DNA of 64,000 bases from JAFMDF01 sp965277445 (GCA_965277445.1 CBDICY010000016.1:186001-250000), one strand, 5' to 3'; counted from the stretch's first letter, positions 43,206 to 52,212 are shown. The notes: generated by a model not told the origin, from the sequence alone. Translations and numbers: made by a program.

Positions 43206-44279
43206 ATGCGTGTACCTAAACTCCTTTTTTTACTATTTTCCTTTTCCTGTCTGCTGCCTACTATTGGGCAAGCCAAATACACTATTCAAGGCAAAGTCAA
43301 TCTTCAAGGAGATTGGCAACCGCAAATTTACCTATCTGCTATTGATAAACTCAATGATTATTATCGAGCCAGTCCAGATTTGGTGATTAGTATTGCGCCC
43401 ATTCAAACGGATGGAAGTTTTATTTTAACAGGAGATAACTTACCTAAGGAAGCTAGATTTTATCGTTTGTATCTGATGAAAGAGCAAAATAGAGAATATG
43501 ATGCCTGTTTATATTTTGGTTTAAATGACCATAATTTTATTCACATCGTTTTGCAGAATGAAAGCCAGTTGGAAATCAATGCAGCAGCAGATGCTTTTTC
43601 GCCTTTCGGCAATTATCAGGTAACAGGTGATGCCACCAACCAATTGATGCGGCAGTTGTCGAATATGGTTTATCCGAGTATTGAATTTTATGATTTTCGA
43701 TTTCCGACCGAACAAAAATTATCTGCGGAAAAATTGCAACAAGATTTAAAATATTTTGCCGACACTTGTTCTATTCCAATCGTTAGTTTGGCAGCGGTTA
43801 ATTATACCGATTTTGAAGAATATTTTGATATTGATAGGGACTTCTATGAAGATTTTGGACAACGATTAAAACAGATTTTGCCTAATTCTATCTACACCAA
43901 AAACTATTTTCGCAAACTCAATTATTACGCTTTTGAAGAGCAGACAATGACCCCGAATTGGATGTATTGGTTAATTGGAAGTTTAAGCATCGGCTTTTTA
44001 GTCATGTCAGGAATGGCTTATTATTTTTATCAACAACTCACCCGTCAAAATAAAGTGCCTACGAAAAATACGGCAGAGGAAATAGCGCTGCTGTATGATA
44101 AACTAACCTTAAAAGAACGAGAAATTTTAGCCTTAATTCAAGCAGGAAAAGCCAACAAAGAGATTGCTAGTGAGTTGTTTATTGGCGTGAGTACCGTTAA
44201 GACCCACATCAATAAGATTTATGCCAAATTGGAGGTGCGAAGTCGAAAAGAAGTGGTTTCTAAGTTGCGGAAATTATAG
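43206..44279 (+). CDS. membrane-anchored LuxR-family transcriptional regulator
   Basis: This 357-aa protein has a signal peptide (MRVPKLLFLLFSFSCLLPTIGQA), a periplasmic sensor part (about 24-245; YTIQGKVNLQGDWQPQIYLSAIDKL, resembling the DUF4369-type start of Bacteroidota thioredoxin-like lipoproteins), one membrane helix (about 257-279; WMYWLIGSLSIGFLVMSGMAYYFY) and a cytoplasmic LuxR HTH (about 298-357; LTLKEREILALIQAGKANKEIA, STVKTHINKIYAKLEVRSRKEV). DNA binding must occur while membrane-bound, as in other one-component Bacteroidota regulators. Its target is unknown. Confidence 0.88.
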   Translation: MRVPKLLFLLFSFSCLLPTIGQAKYTIQGKVNLQGDWQPQIYLSAIDKLNDYYRASPDLVISIAPIQTDGSFILTGDNLPKEARFYRLYLMKEQNREYDACLYFGLNDHNFIHIVLQNESQLEINAAADAFSPFGNYQVTGDATNQLMRQLSNMVYPSIEFYDFRFPTEQKLSAEKLQQDLKYFADTCSIPIVSLAAVNYTDFEEYFDIDRDFYEDFGQRLKQILPNSIYTKNYFRKLNYYAFEEQTMTPNWMYWLIGSLSIGFLVMSGMAYYFYQQLTRQNKVPTKNTAEEIALLYDKLTLKEREILALIQAGKANKEIASELFIGVSTVKTHINKIYAKLEVRSRKEVVSKLRKL

Positions 44280-44292
44280 AGAAATACGCAAT

Positions 44293-44377
44293 GATGAATG
44301 ATGAATGATGAATTTGCCATCCCGCACCTTTTATTCCTAAAGGAATGCCTACCCGCGGGAAGATTTCTCCTTTAGGA
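44293..44377. repeat. heptamer array (GATGAAT)x3 followed by a hairpin
   Basis: Three exact GATGAAT copies (44293-44313), the complement of the coaX-leader word, are followed by a hairpin with TCCTAAAGGA (44335-44344) and TCCTTTAGGA (44368-44377) as arms. It lies between convergent genes, so it is a possible terminator region. Confidence 0.8.
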
Positions 44378-44406
44378 GTTAGAGGTGAGGGAGGGGGTGT
44401 CTATAC

Positions 44407-45624
44407 TTACAAAATATCCTTATCCCTTTTCAGAAAAGGCTGCCATTTCAAATAAGTCCCACATCGCCAAAGCCATTCCAAAGGCCCATATTTAAAGTTT
44501 TCCAACCAGTATTTGCTAAATAAGGTTTGCAAAACAATCATCACCAAAGCGAGGAAGAATAAATAAATGGCTCGAAGTTCAGTAATCAAACCCAATCCCC
44601 AACCGAAGAGCAAAAAGCCACCGATGATGGATTGTAAAACGTAATTGGTCAAGGCCATCCGCCCGTAAGGGGCAAAAAAGAGCAAGCGTTTTTCCCACTT
44701 TTCTTTTTGGTAACCAATGATAAACAAACAGCCAATAATAGCGGTCATGGCAATATTCAACCAGTCCATAAAATTGAAAGCGATAATATGTTGCCAACTA
44801 GAAAAATCAACGGGTTGTGGGGCGGTTGCAAAAGTACCTGCAATCAAACCAAAAATAGGAAGACAAGCAATTGCCGACCATTTCAAGACCTTTTTAAGCA
44901 TCGGCAAATAATGGGGTAATTGCCGAAATAAGCCGATTTTGCCTAACCATAAACCAATTAAAAAATAGCCAAAAGTATAGTAAAATCGACCGAAATAAAG
45001 TAATTGAAAATTCATTTTAGCTTTCATCCCATAAACGGCGTTTTGTACAGCCAATTCGGAAAAAGGACCTGATAAAAGCAATTCCGCATAAGCCGTTTCC
45101 AAAGGATTATCAAAGCCATCGGGCAAACCAAAAAGGGCTTCATTACCAAAAACAGCAAAGGAAATAAAACGGGGCAAGCCCAAAAAGATAACAGCAGCGA
45201 TGCCCAATAACCATTTAGCTGATACTTTATGAAAAGGAATCAGCAAAGGCACTAAGAGGGCATAGATCGTCAAAATATCGCCTCGATAAAAGAGTTGATG
45301 GACATAGCCAATCCCAAATAATAAGATACCTCTCCACAAAAAGCGCATCGAAAAATCATTTCCTCGTTTAGCAGCGGAATCCATTTGGATAAAGAAACTC
45401 AAGCCAAATAAAATGGAAAAGAGGGAAAAGAATTTGCCAGAACATAAAAAGCCAATAATCCCGCCAACAACCATATCAGGGGTACTATCTAGCCCTTCCA
45501 ATATTTGTGGTCTTGGACCTGCAACATATCGTTCCATCATGTGAACGAGGGCAACGCCTGCTAAGGAAAATCCTCGCAAGGCATCAATAATAATAATTCT
45601 AGGGGCTTTTTTTAGGGCAGTCAT
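44407..45624 (-). CDS. DUF418 domain-containing membrane protein
   Basis: This 405-aa inner-membrane protein has about ten helices. It begins RIIIIDALRGFSLAGVALVHMME, the entry motif (DxLRG) shared by DUF418 and acyltransferase-3-like proteins, and ends with the DUF418 block: GRMALTNYVLQSIIGGFLLFGWGLGL, then LFSKYWLENFKYGPLEWLWRCGTY. DUF418 proteins are thought to be related to acyl transferases but have no proven substrate. It converges on the LuxR-like gene. Confidence 0.9.
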   Translation of the reverse strand: MTALKKAPRIIIIDALRGFSLAGVALVHMMERYVAGPRPQILEGLDSTPDMVVGGIIGFLCSGKFFSLFSILFGLSFFIQMDSAAKRGNDFSMRFLWRGILLFGIGYVHQLFYRGDILTIYALLVPLLIPFHKVSAKWLLGIAAVIFLGLPRFISFAVFGNEALFGLPDGFDNPLETAYAELLLSGPFSELAVQNAVYGMKAKMNFQLLYFGRFYYTFGYFLIGLWLGKIGLFRQLPHYLPMLKKVLKWSAIACLPIFGLIAGTFATAPQPVDFSSWQHIIAFNFMDWLNIAMTAIIGCLFIIGYQKEKWEKRLLFFAPYGRMALTNYVLQSIIGGFLLFGWGLGLITELRAIYLFFLALVMIVLQTLFSKYWLENFKYGPLEWLWRCGTYLKWQPFLKRDKDIL

Positions 45625-45865
45625 CGGGTGAACATTAGGTGAATATTTAAAATCGACTAAAGGTAATTTTTTTCCCTAAATGAACGGCTTATATCAGACG
45701 AATGGTGTTTTTTGGTAGACAAAGTGGTGGAGACAATCCGTCTAATTCCAACCAAACACCTTCAACTCGTCCATAATTTCCCCCCATTCCTCTATGAAAT
45801 ATGCCAACGAACCTAAAAAGCCCTTCCTTTGTGTCCATTCCTACGGTACTATTTGTAACACCTCA

Positions 45866-45899
45866 GGAATGATGACACCATAGATAGCTGCATCATTCC
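45866..45899. promoter_or_regulatory. leader hairpin upstream of the DUF4407 gene
   Basis: GGAATGATG (45866-45874) and CATCATTCC (45891-45899) form a 9-bp stem with a 16-nt loop, ending 16 nt before the start codon. It could modulate translation; this is inference. Confidence 0.35.
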
Positions 45900-45915
45900 C
45901 CTAATACTTCAGCAC

Positions 45916-47025
45916 ATGCAAAAAGTAAAGCACTTCCTATTGTTCTGCGCAGGCGTAGACCGTTCCCTATTAGCTAAAGCACCGACGGATGAACATAAAT
46001 ACATCGGTATCGGCGCAACCGTGTTATTTACAGGATTGTTAGCCTTTTTTTCTGGTGGGTATGCCATGTATACCGTTTTTGACAATGCCTTTTTAGCGAT
46101 TATTTTTGGCTTAATATGGGGCTTGATGATTTTTAATTTAGACCGCTATATTGTGTTAAGTATGAAAAGCAATGGGTCTTGGTTTAAAGATTTTATGGTG
46201 GCTTTTCCTCGATTGGTTTTGGCGATATTCTTGGCTTTAGTGATTTCTAAACCTTTAGAGTTAAAGATTTTTGAAAAGGAAATTGAGGCGGAATTAGTGC
46301 AAATGGAACAGGAAGTGTATAAAAAACAAGAAGACCAAGTGCGGGATAGATATGCGGTACAAGTAGCCGATTATCAAAGCAATATCCAGCAACTAAAAAC
46401 AGAAATTGCCCAAAAGACCGCCAATCGAGATTCTCTGGAGAGAATGGCGATTCAAGAAGCAGACGGTACAGGCGGTTCTCGGATGCGGAATTTAGGACCG
46501 ATTTATAAAACCAAAAAAGCTGCCGCCGAAAATGCCCAGAAAGAGTTGGATGGATTGATGGCGTCCTATTTACCGATCATCAAGGAACAAGAAACGGCTA
46601 TACAAACCATTAATAGCAATATTAACAAGGAAATTACCAATTTAAAGCGAGGCGCTTATGGTGGCTTAGCCGCAAGAATGGATGCCTTGGATCGTTTAGC
46701 CAATCAAAGTGATGCCATTCTTTGGGCAAATATTTTCATCATGTTGTTATTTGTGTCGATTGAAACGGCGCCTATTTTTGTGAAATTAATTGCCAGTCGA
46801 AGCCCTTATGATTATGTGCTGCACGAAGTAGAACACGAATTTAAAATGGCAAACTTGGAAAAGACATCCTTGATGAGCAATGCCATTAAAAACAACATTC
46901 AATTTGATACCGAAGTAGGCGTCTATAAAAATAATGCCCGCATTCAAATGGAGAAAGAGTTGATTGATGCGCAGTTGAAAAAACGATTAGAGGAATTGAA
47001 AGGGCAGGAGTTTGATTGGGCGTAA
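45916..47025 (+). CDS. DUF4407 domain-containing membrane protein
   Basis: This 369-aa protein has the DUF4407 layout. It shows FLLFCAGVDRSLL at the start, two N-terminal helices (IGIGATVLFTGLLAFFSGGYAMY and AIIFGLIWGLMIFNLDRYIVLSM), a third helix (LVLAIFLALVISKPLELKIFEKEIE), a long coiled coil (about 125-240) and a last helix (ILWANIFIMLLFVSIETAPIFVKLI) before a charged C-terminal tail. The role is unknown; the coiled coil suggests a scaffold or stress-related function. There is no operon partner: the next gene is 195 bp away beyond a heptamer hairpin. Confidence 0.9.
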   Translation: MQKVKHFLLFCAGVDRSLLAKAPTDEHKYIGIGATVLFTGLLAFFSGGYAMYTVFDNAFLAIIFGLIWGLMIFNLDRYIVLSMKSNGSWFKDFMVAFPRLVLAIFLALVISKPLELKIFEKEIEAELVQMEQEVYKKQEDQVRDRYAVQVADYQSNIQQLKTEIAQKTANRDSLERMAIQEADGTGGSRMRNLGPIYKTKKAAAENAQKELDGLMASYLPIIKEQETAIQTINSNINKEITNLKRGAYGGLAARMDALDRLANQSDAILWANIFIMLLFVSIETAPIFVKLIASRSPYDYVLHEVEHEFKMANLEKTSLMSNAIKNNIQFDTEVGVYKNNARIQMEKELIDAQLKKRLEELKGQEFDWA

Positions 47026-47029
47026 GACA

Positions 47030-47083
47030 GTTGCGAGTTACCAGTTGCCAGTTTGTTACCGAAACTGGCAACTGGCAACTGTT
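47030..47083. terminator. inverted heptamer-word hairpin (GTTGCGA/GTTGCCA type)
   Basis: The left words GTTGCGA, GTTACCA, GTTGCCA, GTTTGTT (47030-47057) oppose AACTGGC, AACTGGC, AACTGTT (47063-47083). The stem 47036-47054/47062-47080 has 19 bp with one mismatch and is followed by GTTTTCC. It begins 5 bp after the DUF4407 stop, so it is a good terminator candidate built from heptamers. Confidence 0.85.
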
Positions 47084-47166
47084 TTCCTCACCTATTTTTT
47101 GCCCCCTTTCAACTTTAAAATTACGGAGTTGACCTTTTTGTAGGAATAGACTCCTCTTTTTACGAT

Positions 47167-47174
47167 TATCTTTG
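47167..47174 (+). promoter_or_regulatory. possible -7 promoter element (TATCTTTG)
   Basis: TATCTTTG fits the Bacteroidota -7 consensus TAnnTTTG and lies 46 bp before the serine hydrolase start. The nearest TTTG-like -33 candidate (TTTTTG, 47135-47140) is 26 bp away, longer than usual, so the call is weak. Confidence 0.3.
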
Positions 47175-47219
47175 TAACGAAATCACTCGACTAAATTTAC
47201 AATTTGAAATCGTACGAAG

Positions 47220-48458
47220 ATGAATAACTCAATTGCGACTATCTTTTCTTTCCTGTTTCTATTAGGTCTCTCCGTTTCTGTATGCGGGCAAACGACTGCC
47301 GAAGCCTTTGATCAATCGTTGACGTCTGCCTTTAAAAGTACCAATATCCCAGGCATGGCGGTTGCCATTGTTAATCAAGATAAAATCCTTTATCAAAATC
47401 AATTTGGCTATGCCGATTTAGCCACTAAAAAACCGTATACGCAAAATACCATCCACAATATTGGCTCGACTTCAAAAACATTTATTGGTGTGTCGATTAT
47501 ACAATTAGTAGCGCAAGGGAAACTGACTTTGGATACTAAAATTAATGATATTTTACCCTTCAAAGTCGTCAATCCTTATCATCCAGAAGTGGATATTACC
47601 ATTCGACAATTAGCAACGCATACTGCTTCTATTCGAGACCGAACGTTTAATTATGATTTGAAGGCTTATGTCTCTGATGATGGGGCCAAAGGCAATCGAA
47701 AAGGGCTGCCGTTGATGTATAAAATCCACTTTAAACAAATGTTGAAAAATGAGGATGTTTCCTTAGGAGAATTTCTTGAAAACACCTTATCTAAAAAAGG
47801 GAAATGGTACAAAAAGAAGAATTATTTAAAAGCTTCCCCTGGAACGACGGAAGAGTATAGCAATATCGGTGCAGCCTTAGCAGGGTATGTAGTGGAGTTA
47901 GTATCAGGGCAGTCATACGCTGATTATGTGCAACAAAATATTCTGACACCATTGGGAATGAATGCTTCGGGCTGGACAAAAGCAAAGGTGGATACAACTC
48001 AATTTGCGAGTCGATACATCAAAGGAAAAGCCGTTCCTGATTATCATTTAACCACTTACCCAGATGGAGGTCTAATTAGTTCTACTACGGATTTAAGCAA
48101 GTATTTGATGGAGCTGATAAAAGGATATAATGGAAGTAGTGATTTTTTGCCAGCATCTGCTTTTCAGACCATGTTAACCAATCAATTTGAGGAAGCACCT
48201 TTGAAAAATTCTATAACGAAGGCGGAAGGTAGAAGCGGTATTTTTTATGATATTTTTGGAAAAACAGGCAATGGAGAGATAGGTCATTCAGGTAGTGATC
48301 CTGGTATTTTATCGTTTATGTATTTTGATCCTGAAACGGGGATTGGTTGTCTACTAATGACGAATACAGATTCAGATACGGATGGTACCGAAGTGGTTAA
48401 AATGTGGCAAATGTTGATTAAGTACCGGAATGAGACCTTATCCACAACACAAAAATAA
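47220..48458 (+). CDS. secreted serine hydrolase, beta-lactamase/penicillin-binding family
   Basis: This 412-aa protein has a signal peptide (MNNSIATIFSFLFLLGLSVSVCG, cleaved near CGQTT). The class C-like active site is complete: S83-T-S-K86, Y213-S-N215 and H356-S-G358. The fold markers PGMAVAIVNQDKILYQNQFGYAD and YPDGGLISSTTDLSKYL are typical of the family. It is about the same size as the hydrolase at 3763-4911, but that one is a lipoprotein and this one appears soluble in the periplasm or secreted. The substrate is unknown (D-amino peptides or esters are usual). Confidence 0.9.
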   Translation: MNNSIATIFSFLFLLGLSVSVCGQTTAEAFDQSLTSAFKSTNIPGMAVAIVNQDKILYQNQFGYADLATKKPYTQNTIHNIGSTSKTFIGVSIIQLVAQGKLTLDTKINDILPFKVVNPYHPEVDITIRQLATHTASIRDRTFNYDLKAYVSDDGAKGNRKGLPLMYKIHFKQMLKNEDVSLGEFLENTLSKKGKWYKKKNYLKASPGTTEEYSNIGAALAGYVVELVSGQSYADYVQQNILTPLGMNASGWTKAKVDTTQFASRYIKGKAVPDYHLTTYPDGGLISSTTDLSKYLMELIKGYNGSSDFLPASAFQTMLTNQFEEAPLKNSITKAEGRSGIFYDIFGKTGNGEIGHSGSDPGILSFMYFDPETGIGCLLMTNTDSDTDGTEVVKMWQMLIKYRNETLSTTQK

Positions 48459-48463
48459 ATAGC

Positions 48464-48574
48464 ATAGGTTGTACGGATTGAGCGGATTAGGCGGATGAAA
48501 AACGGATTTCTATAAAATTATTTAAAAAAAATCTGTATAAAATCCGCTCAATCCGCCTAATCCGTACAACCTAT
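48464..48574. repeat. GCGGATT-word inverted repeat
   Basis: The arms 48464-48496 and 48542-48574 both start ATAGGTTGTACGGATT when read inwards. The remainder consists of the words GGATTGAGC and GGATTAGGC at a 9-nt period, in swapped order between arms. Six bp after the hydrolase stop. Confidence 0.8.
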
Positions 48575-48644
48575 AATGTTAGTTAAGAGCATCTATCTTC
48601 TAGGTCGAATGATTGGAATTAATTAAATAAAGTGAGGTTTTTAA

Positions 48645-48714
48645 ATTGGGCGGCTGTGGGAAACAACCGCCCAATAAGCCCATACAAGGCGGTTGTTTCC
48701 TACAACCGCCTTGT
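48645..48714. repeat. pair of GGCGG-type hairpins
   Basis: The first stem is ATTGGGCGG-TGT with 13 bp and one mismatch (48645-48657/48662-48674). The second is a perfect 13-bp stem ACAAGGCGGTTGT (48684-48696/48702-48714) followed by TTTT. The second differs from the hairpin at 27743-27773 by one stem position. Confidence 0.85.
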
Positions 48715-48770
48715 TTTGACCTTTTCAAAACCGTACATTATTTTCTGAATCTCAATAATTCGACCGTACT

Positions 48771-48809
48771 AAAGCGCTACAAGCATCCGTTTTGTAGCGC
48801 TTTTTGTTT
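48771..48809 (+). terminator. intrinsic terminator-like hairpin
   Basis: AAAGCGCTACAA (48771-48782) pairs with TTGTAGCGCTTT (48792-48803) around a 9-nt loop and is followed by a T-rich run (TTTTTGTTT). Confidence 0.75.
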
Positions 48810-48936
48810 GCCTAAAAAAAGAATGCCTTCACCTGCTATTTCACGAGTTGACCTGATTAGTTAAGTTTTCAAGGAGTATTGTATCTATTTTTGATAGTGT
48901 AATTAAAGAGTTAATCCGACAGTAAAAATTAGGCAT

Positions 48937-50460
48937 ATGAAAAATATAAAATCGTTGATACTACCTTGCTTTTTTATCTTATTGAACTATTGCAGTTTTG
49001 GACAAGCAGCTATTGATACAAAATATTCTATTGCTGAATTAAAGCAAGATGTAACCATTCTAAAAAGTAATTTAGAAGCCATTCACGCAGGTTTATATAC
49101 CTATACTACCAAAGCAGAATTCGATGCTTTTTTTCAAGCATTAAATGAAAACATTACGAAGCCAATGACCCAAGTGGAATTTTATAGAATGGTTTTGCCA
49201 TTGCATAATCAAATCAGAAATGGGCACACCTTAATTATTCCACCAAGTGCTTGGAGTGATGCGGTAGAAAAGCAATTACCGAATTTTCCGTTTGATATTT
49301 ATGAGGATAATGGAAAGGTTTATGTATTGAGAAATCTATCAGAAAATAAGGAGATTCAACTCGGTACTGAAATTTTGGAAATCAATGGAAAAGCAGCCAT
49401 CGAAGTTTATAACGATTTAATTGATGTTTGGACCAAAGATGGTTACAACCGAACCTATCCAGCCAAAATGATTACCCAAGATTTTTCAGAATTCTACGCG
49501 AATGTATTTGGGACGCCAGAACAGTTTGAAATCATAGGAATAGAAGAAGGGGTACTGAAAAGTTATACGATTAAAGGCTTGTCCATTCATCAAATGAGAA
49601 CCTATAGCAAGGAACGGTATCAACATGAAAAAAGACCTTGGTACAAAGACATGGAAGATCAATCCTATCAATTAAAAATAGAAGGCACAACCGCTACTTT
49701 AACAATTCCTACTTTTGCTTTTGGTGTTTTGGAGGATTATAATATAGACTACCGACAATATTTCCAAAATGCCTTTTTAGAAATCAAACGAAAAGGCGTA
49801 ACCGATTTGATTATTGATATTCGAGCAAATGGCGGTGGAAATGGAGACGTCACTACCGAATTATTCTCCTATTTATACGACCAGCCTTTTCAATTGATGG
49901 AAGAAATACATACGATAACTCGAAAAATCCCCAATAAAGATTTGTATCAAGGCAGTCCGTTTTTTACCCATTTACAAATGCTTTTTGGGTTAAAAAAGGT
50001 AGCGAATAATAAATTTGCTGCTCGACCTTTTGCAGCGAAAAAGAATGGTTTATCAATAGGAGAGAAGCAACCTGCTGATTTACAATACAACGGCAACTTA
50101 TATGTCTTAGTTGGTGGTTGGTCTTTTTCTGCTAGTGGTTTATTTACATCCTTGTTAAAGACCTACAATAAAGGGATTTTAATTGGGGAAGAAGCGGGTG
50201 GGAATCCTTATTCTCAAGTTGGTGATTTTGAACAAATGCTGACTTTGCCGACAAGTGGCGTGCGGATGATTATTCCATTGGTCTACGAAAAAATGAAAGT
50301 CAATTTTGAGAATACAGGACATGGCGTCATCCCCGAGCATTTAGTTAGAAATAGTATAGCAGATGAATTGGCAGGTAAAGATGCGGTCATGAATTTTACT
50401 TTAGAGCTGATTAAAAATCAGGCTACTAATTGTCAAGTATTAGCAGTCGATAAAGAATAA
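48937..50460 (+). CDS. S41 family peptidase, first of a tandem pair
   Basis: This 507-aa secreted protein has a signal peptide (MKNIKSLILPCFFILLNYCSFGQ). An N-terminal helical domain (YSIAELKQDVTILKSNLEAIHAGLY...GHTLIIP) is followed by a degenerate PDZ-like part (NKEIQLGTEILEINGKAAIEVY) and an S41 core with VTDLIIDIRANGGGNGDV, the probable nucleophile Ser398 in GGWSFSASG and IGEEAGGNPYSQVG. S41 enzymes are C-terminal processing or tail-specific proteases; the non-CtpA layout suggests a periplasmic scavenging peptidase. The next gene is a paralogue of the same length 223 bp downstream. Confidence 0.88.
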   Translation: MKNIKSLILPCFFILLNYCSFGQAAIDTKYSIAELKQDVTILKSNLEAIHAGLYTYTTKAEFDAFFQALNENITKPMTQVEFYRMVLPLHNQIRNGHTLIIPPSAWSDAVEKQLPNFPFDIYEDNGKVYVLRNLSENKEIQLGTEILEINGKAAIEVYNDLIDVWTKDGYNRTYPAKMITQDFSEFYANVFGTPEQFEIIGIEEGVLKSYTIKGLSIHQMRTYSKERYQHEKRPWYKDMEDQSYQLKIEGTTATLTIPTFAFGVLEDYNIDYRQYFQNAFLEIKRKGVTDLIIDIRANGGGNGDVTTELFSYLYDQPFQLMEEIHTITRKIPNKDLYQGSPFFTHLQMLFGLKKVANNKFAARPFAAKKNGLSIGEKQPADLQYNGNLYVLVGGWSFSASGLFTSLLKTYNKGILIGEEAGGNPYSQVGDFEQMLTLPTSGVRMIIPLVYEKMKVNFENTGHGVIPEHLVRNSIADELAGKDAVMNFTLELIKNQATNCQVLAVDKE

Positions 50461-50486
50461 ACAGTCGGAATTGAATATTTTATTAG

Positions 50487-50510
50487 CCTCGCCTTTTTTG
50501 GCGAGGTGTT
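50487..50510 (+). terminator. intrinsic terminator after the first S41 gene
   Basis: CCTCGCC (50487-50493), a six-T loop, GGCGAGG (50500-50506), then TGTTTT. It lies 27 bp after the stop codon. Confidence 0.75.
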
Positions 50511-50548
50511 TTAGTCGAAAAAGGCGCTAAGTGATTTCATTTGGTTAA

Positions 50549-50622
50549 CGTAACTTGGAAATTCATTTCCAAGAAAAATATGACTAAAATTGCTTCCTTG
50601 GAAATTCATTTCCAAGCTACGG
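50549..50622. repeat. CTTGGAAAT-family element, copy 3
   Basis: Left half 50549-50573 (CGTAACTTGGAAATTCATTT...) and right half 50596-50622 (...TTTCCAAGCTACGG). Unlike copies 1 and 2, the inner palindrome is in the same orientation in both halves; since it is itself a 9-bp palindrome, each half can also fold alone. It lies between the two S41 genes. Confidence 0.85.
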
Positions 50623-50682
50623 TTTTAGCAATAATGAACTCTGATTAAATAAAATTAACTAGAATCCGAAAAAAGTAGCATC

Positions 50683-52212
50683 ATGAAAAAGACCCTTAAA
50701 TATATTGTATGTTTAGTAGCATTGGCTATTACTACCGCTACATTTGCCCAACAAAAAACGCCTTATAATATTGACAAAAAATATTCCATTGAGGAATTAA
50801 AAGCAGATTTAGCGGCTTATAAAACCCAATTAGAAAAAGTACATACGGGCTTATATGTTTATCATACCAAAGCGGAGTTTGATGCTTTTTTTCAGCAACT
50901 AGAAAATAGCATTACCGAACCCATGACGGATGTGGCATTTCACCGCTTAACCTTCCCCTTAAATAAATTGATTGCTAATGGGCATACTCGACCAATTCCT
51001 TCCATCGGGTATATGGACGGCGTGTTGTTTGAATGGGAAATCTTTCCTTTTGAGGTTTATGTGGATAATGGACAGTTATATGTCTTAAAGAATTTATCCG
51101 ATGATACCTCTATAAAAGATGGGACGATTATTCATAGCATTAATGGCGAAAAGGCAATGGATATTTATAATTTTTTCGTAGGCCAAATTTGGCGAGATGG
51201 CTATAATAAAACTGCTCCAGAAACAGATGGTTATGAGATTTTTAATGAATGGTATGCTTATTTAAAAGACTTGCCAGAAAACTTTGAACTAGAAATTGAA
51301 CACCCCAATGGTCAAAAAAAAGCTATTGTTATTGCACCTAAAACGATGAAAGCAATGAAAGCCACTAAGGAAATACGTTATCCAAACGCCAAAAAAGATT
51401 GGGAAGCAGATCCGAATGTAAAGGCGTTGGAACTAGCCATTGATGGCAATATTGCTACGATGACGATTCGTTCCTGGAGTACGGGGGATTATAAAGACAA
51501 AGGGCAGAAATTTAAAAAATTCTTCCAACAGTCATTTGAGCAAATTGAGCAAGTAGGCATCGAACATTTAATCCTTGACTTTAGAAATAATAGCGGTGGC
51601 GACCCTGTGCCAACCATTGAATTATTTGCTCATTTACATCCCGAACCTTTTACTTTCTATAAAAAAGTTACCTCTAATATTGGTAAAATAACAGACAACG
51701 AATTGTATGGCATTGGCTGGTTCTATCGAACGATGTATAAGGCAGGATTCAAAAAGAAAGGCGATAAATATGAACCAAATTGGTTAATTGGGTTATTTGG
51801 GGTGAAAGGATTTAAACCATCCAAACCAAATAAAACGGTTTATAATGGACAAGTTTATGTATTGACCAATGCGAGCTGTTTTTCGGCTACAGGCGAAATG
51901 ACGTCCATTTTAAAAAGCCATCATAGAGCCGTATTTATTGGCGAAGAACCAGGAGGAAATCCAAATACGAATACAAGTGGTTTACAAGCGGTAATGACCT
52001 TACCTAATACCGGAAATCGAATTGTCATGCCTTTTTGGCAATGGGAAATGAATACCACTTTTGAGAATACAGGCTATGGCGTAAAACCAGATTATCCAGT
52101 TCGACCAAGTATCCAAGATATGATTGACGGGCGAGATGTGGTGATGGCGTTTACTTTGGATTTGATTCAGCAGAAAGGAGGGAATGGTAATAAAGCCGTG
52201 GTTGCTAAATAA
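50683..52212 (+). CDS. S41 family peptidase, second of a tandem pair
   Basis: This 509-aa secreted protein has a signal peptide (MKKTLKYIVCLVALAITTATFAQ) and the same plan as the upstream protein: KYSIEELKADLAAYKTQLEKVHTGLYVYHTK at the N-terminus, then a core with IEHLILDFRNNSGGDPVPT, probable nucleophile Ser401 in NASCFSATGEM, and FIGEEPGGNPNTNT. The pair clearly arose by duplication (shared YHTKAEFDAFFQ...ENSITEPMT pattern) but has diverged, including at the nucleophile loop (WSFSASG against SCFSATG). A terminator and a repeat separate them, so they are probably regulated separately. Confidence 0.88.
   Translation: MKKTLKYIVCLVALAITTATFAQQKTPYNIDKKYSIEELKADLAAYKTQLEKVHTGLYVYHTKAEFDAFFQQLENSITEPMTDVAFHRLTFPLNKLIANGHTRPIPSIGYMDGVLFEWEIFPFEVYVDNGQLYVLKNLSDDTSIKDGTIIHSINGEKAMDIYNFFVGQIWRDGYNKTAPETDGYEIFNEWYAYLKDLPENFELEIEHPNGQKKAIVIAPKTMKAMKATKEIRYPNAKKDWEADPNVKALELAIDGNIATMTIRSWSTGDYKDKGQKFKKFFQQSFEQIEQVGIEHLILDFRNNSGGDPVPTIELFAHLHPEPFTFYKKVTSNIGKITDNELYGIGWFYRTMYKAGFKKKGDKYEPNWLIGLFGVKGFKPSKPNKTVYNGQVYVLTNASCFSATGEMTSILKSHHRAVFIGEEPGGNPNTNTSGLQAVMTLPNTGNRIVMPFWQWEMNTTFENTGYGVKPDYPVRPSIQDMIDGRDVVMAFTLDLIQQKGGNGNKAVVAK

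Larger units (their letters stand above)
48459..48936. other. 478-bp intergenic region holding four hairpins
   Basis: The gap between the serine hydrolase and the first S41 peptidase holds, in order, the GCGGATT inverted repeat, two GGCGG-type hairpins and a conventional terminator. No gene is seen; a 72-codon frame from 48646 is made of hairpin sequence. Confidence 0.7.

Noticed and set aside
43132..43386. 84-codon frame overlapping the LuxR gene start
   Set aside because: It overlaps the signal peptide coding region of the LuxR-like gene in another frame; composition is that of a shadow frame.
48646..48864. 72-codon frame in the hairpin-rich gap
   Set aside because: It is made of the two GGCGG hairpins and a terminator; the peptide simply reflects repeat sequence.
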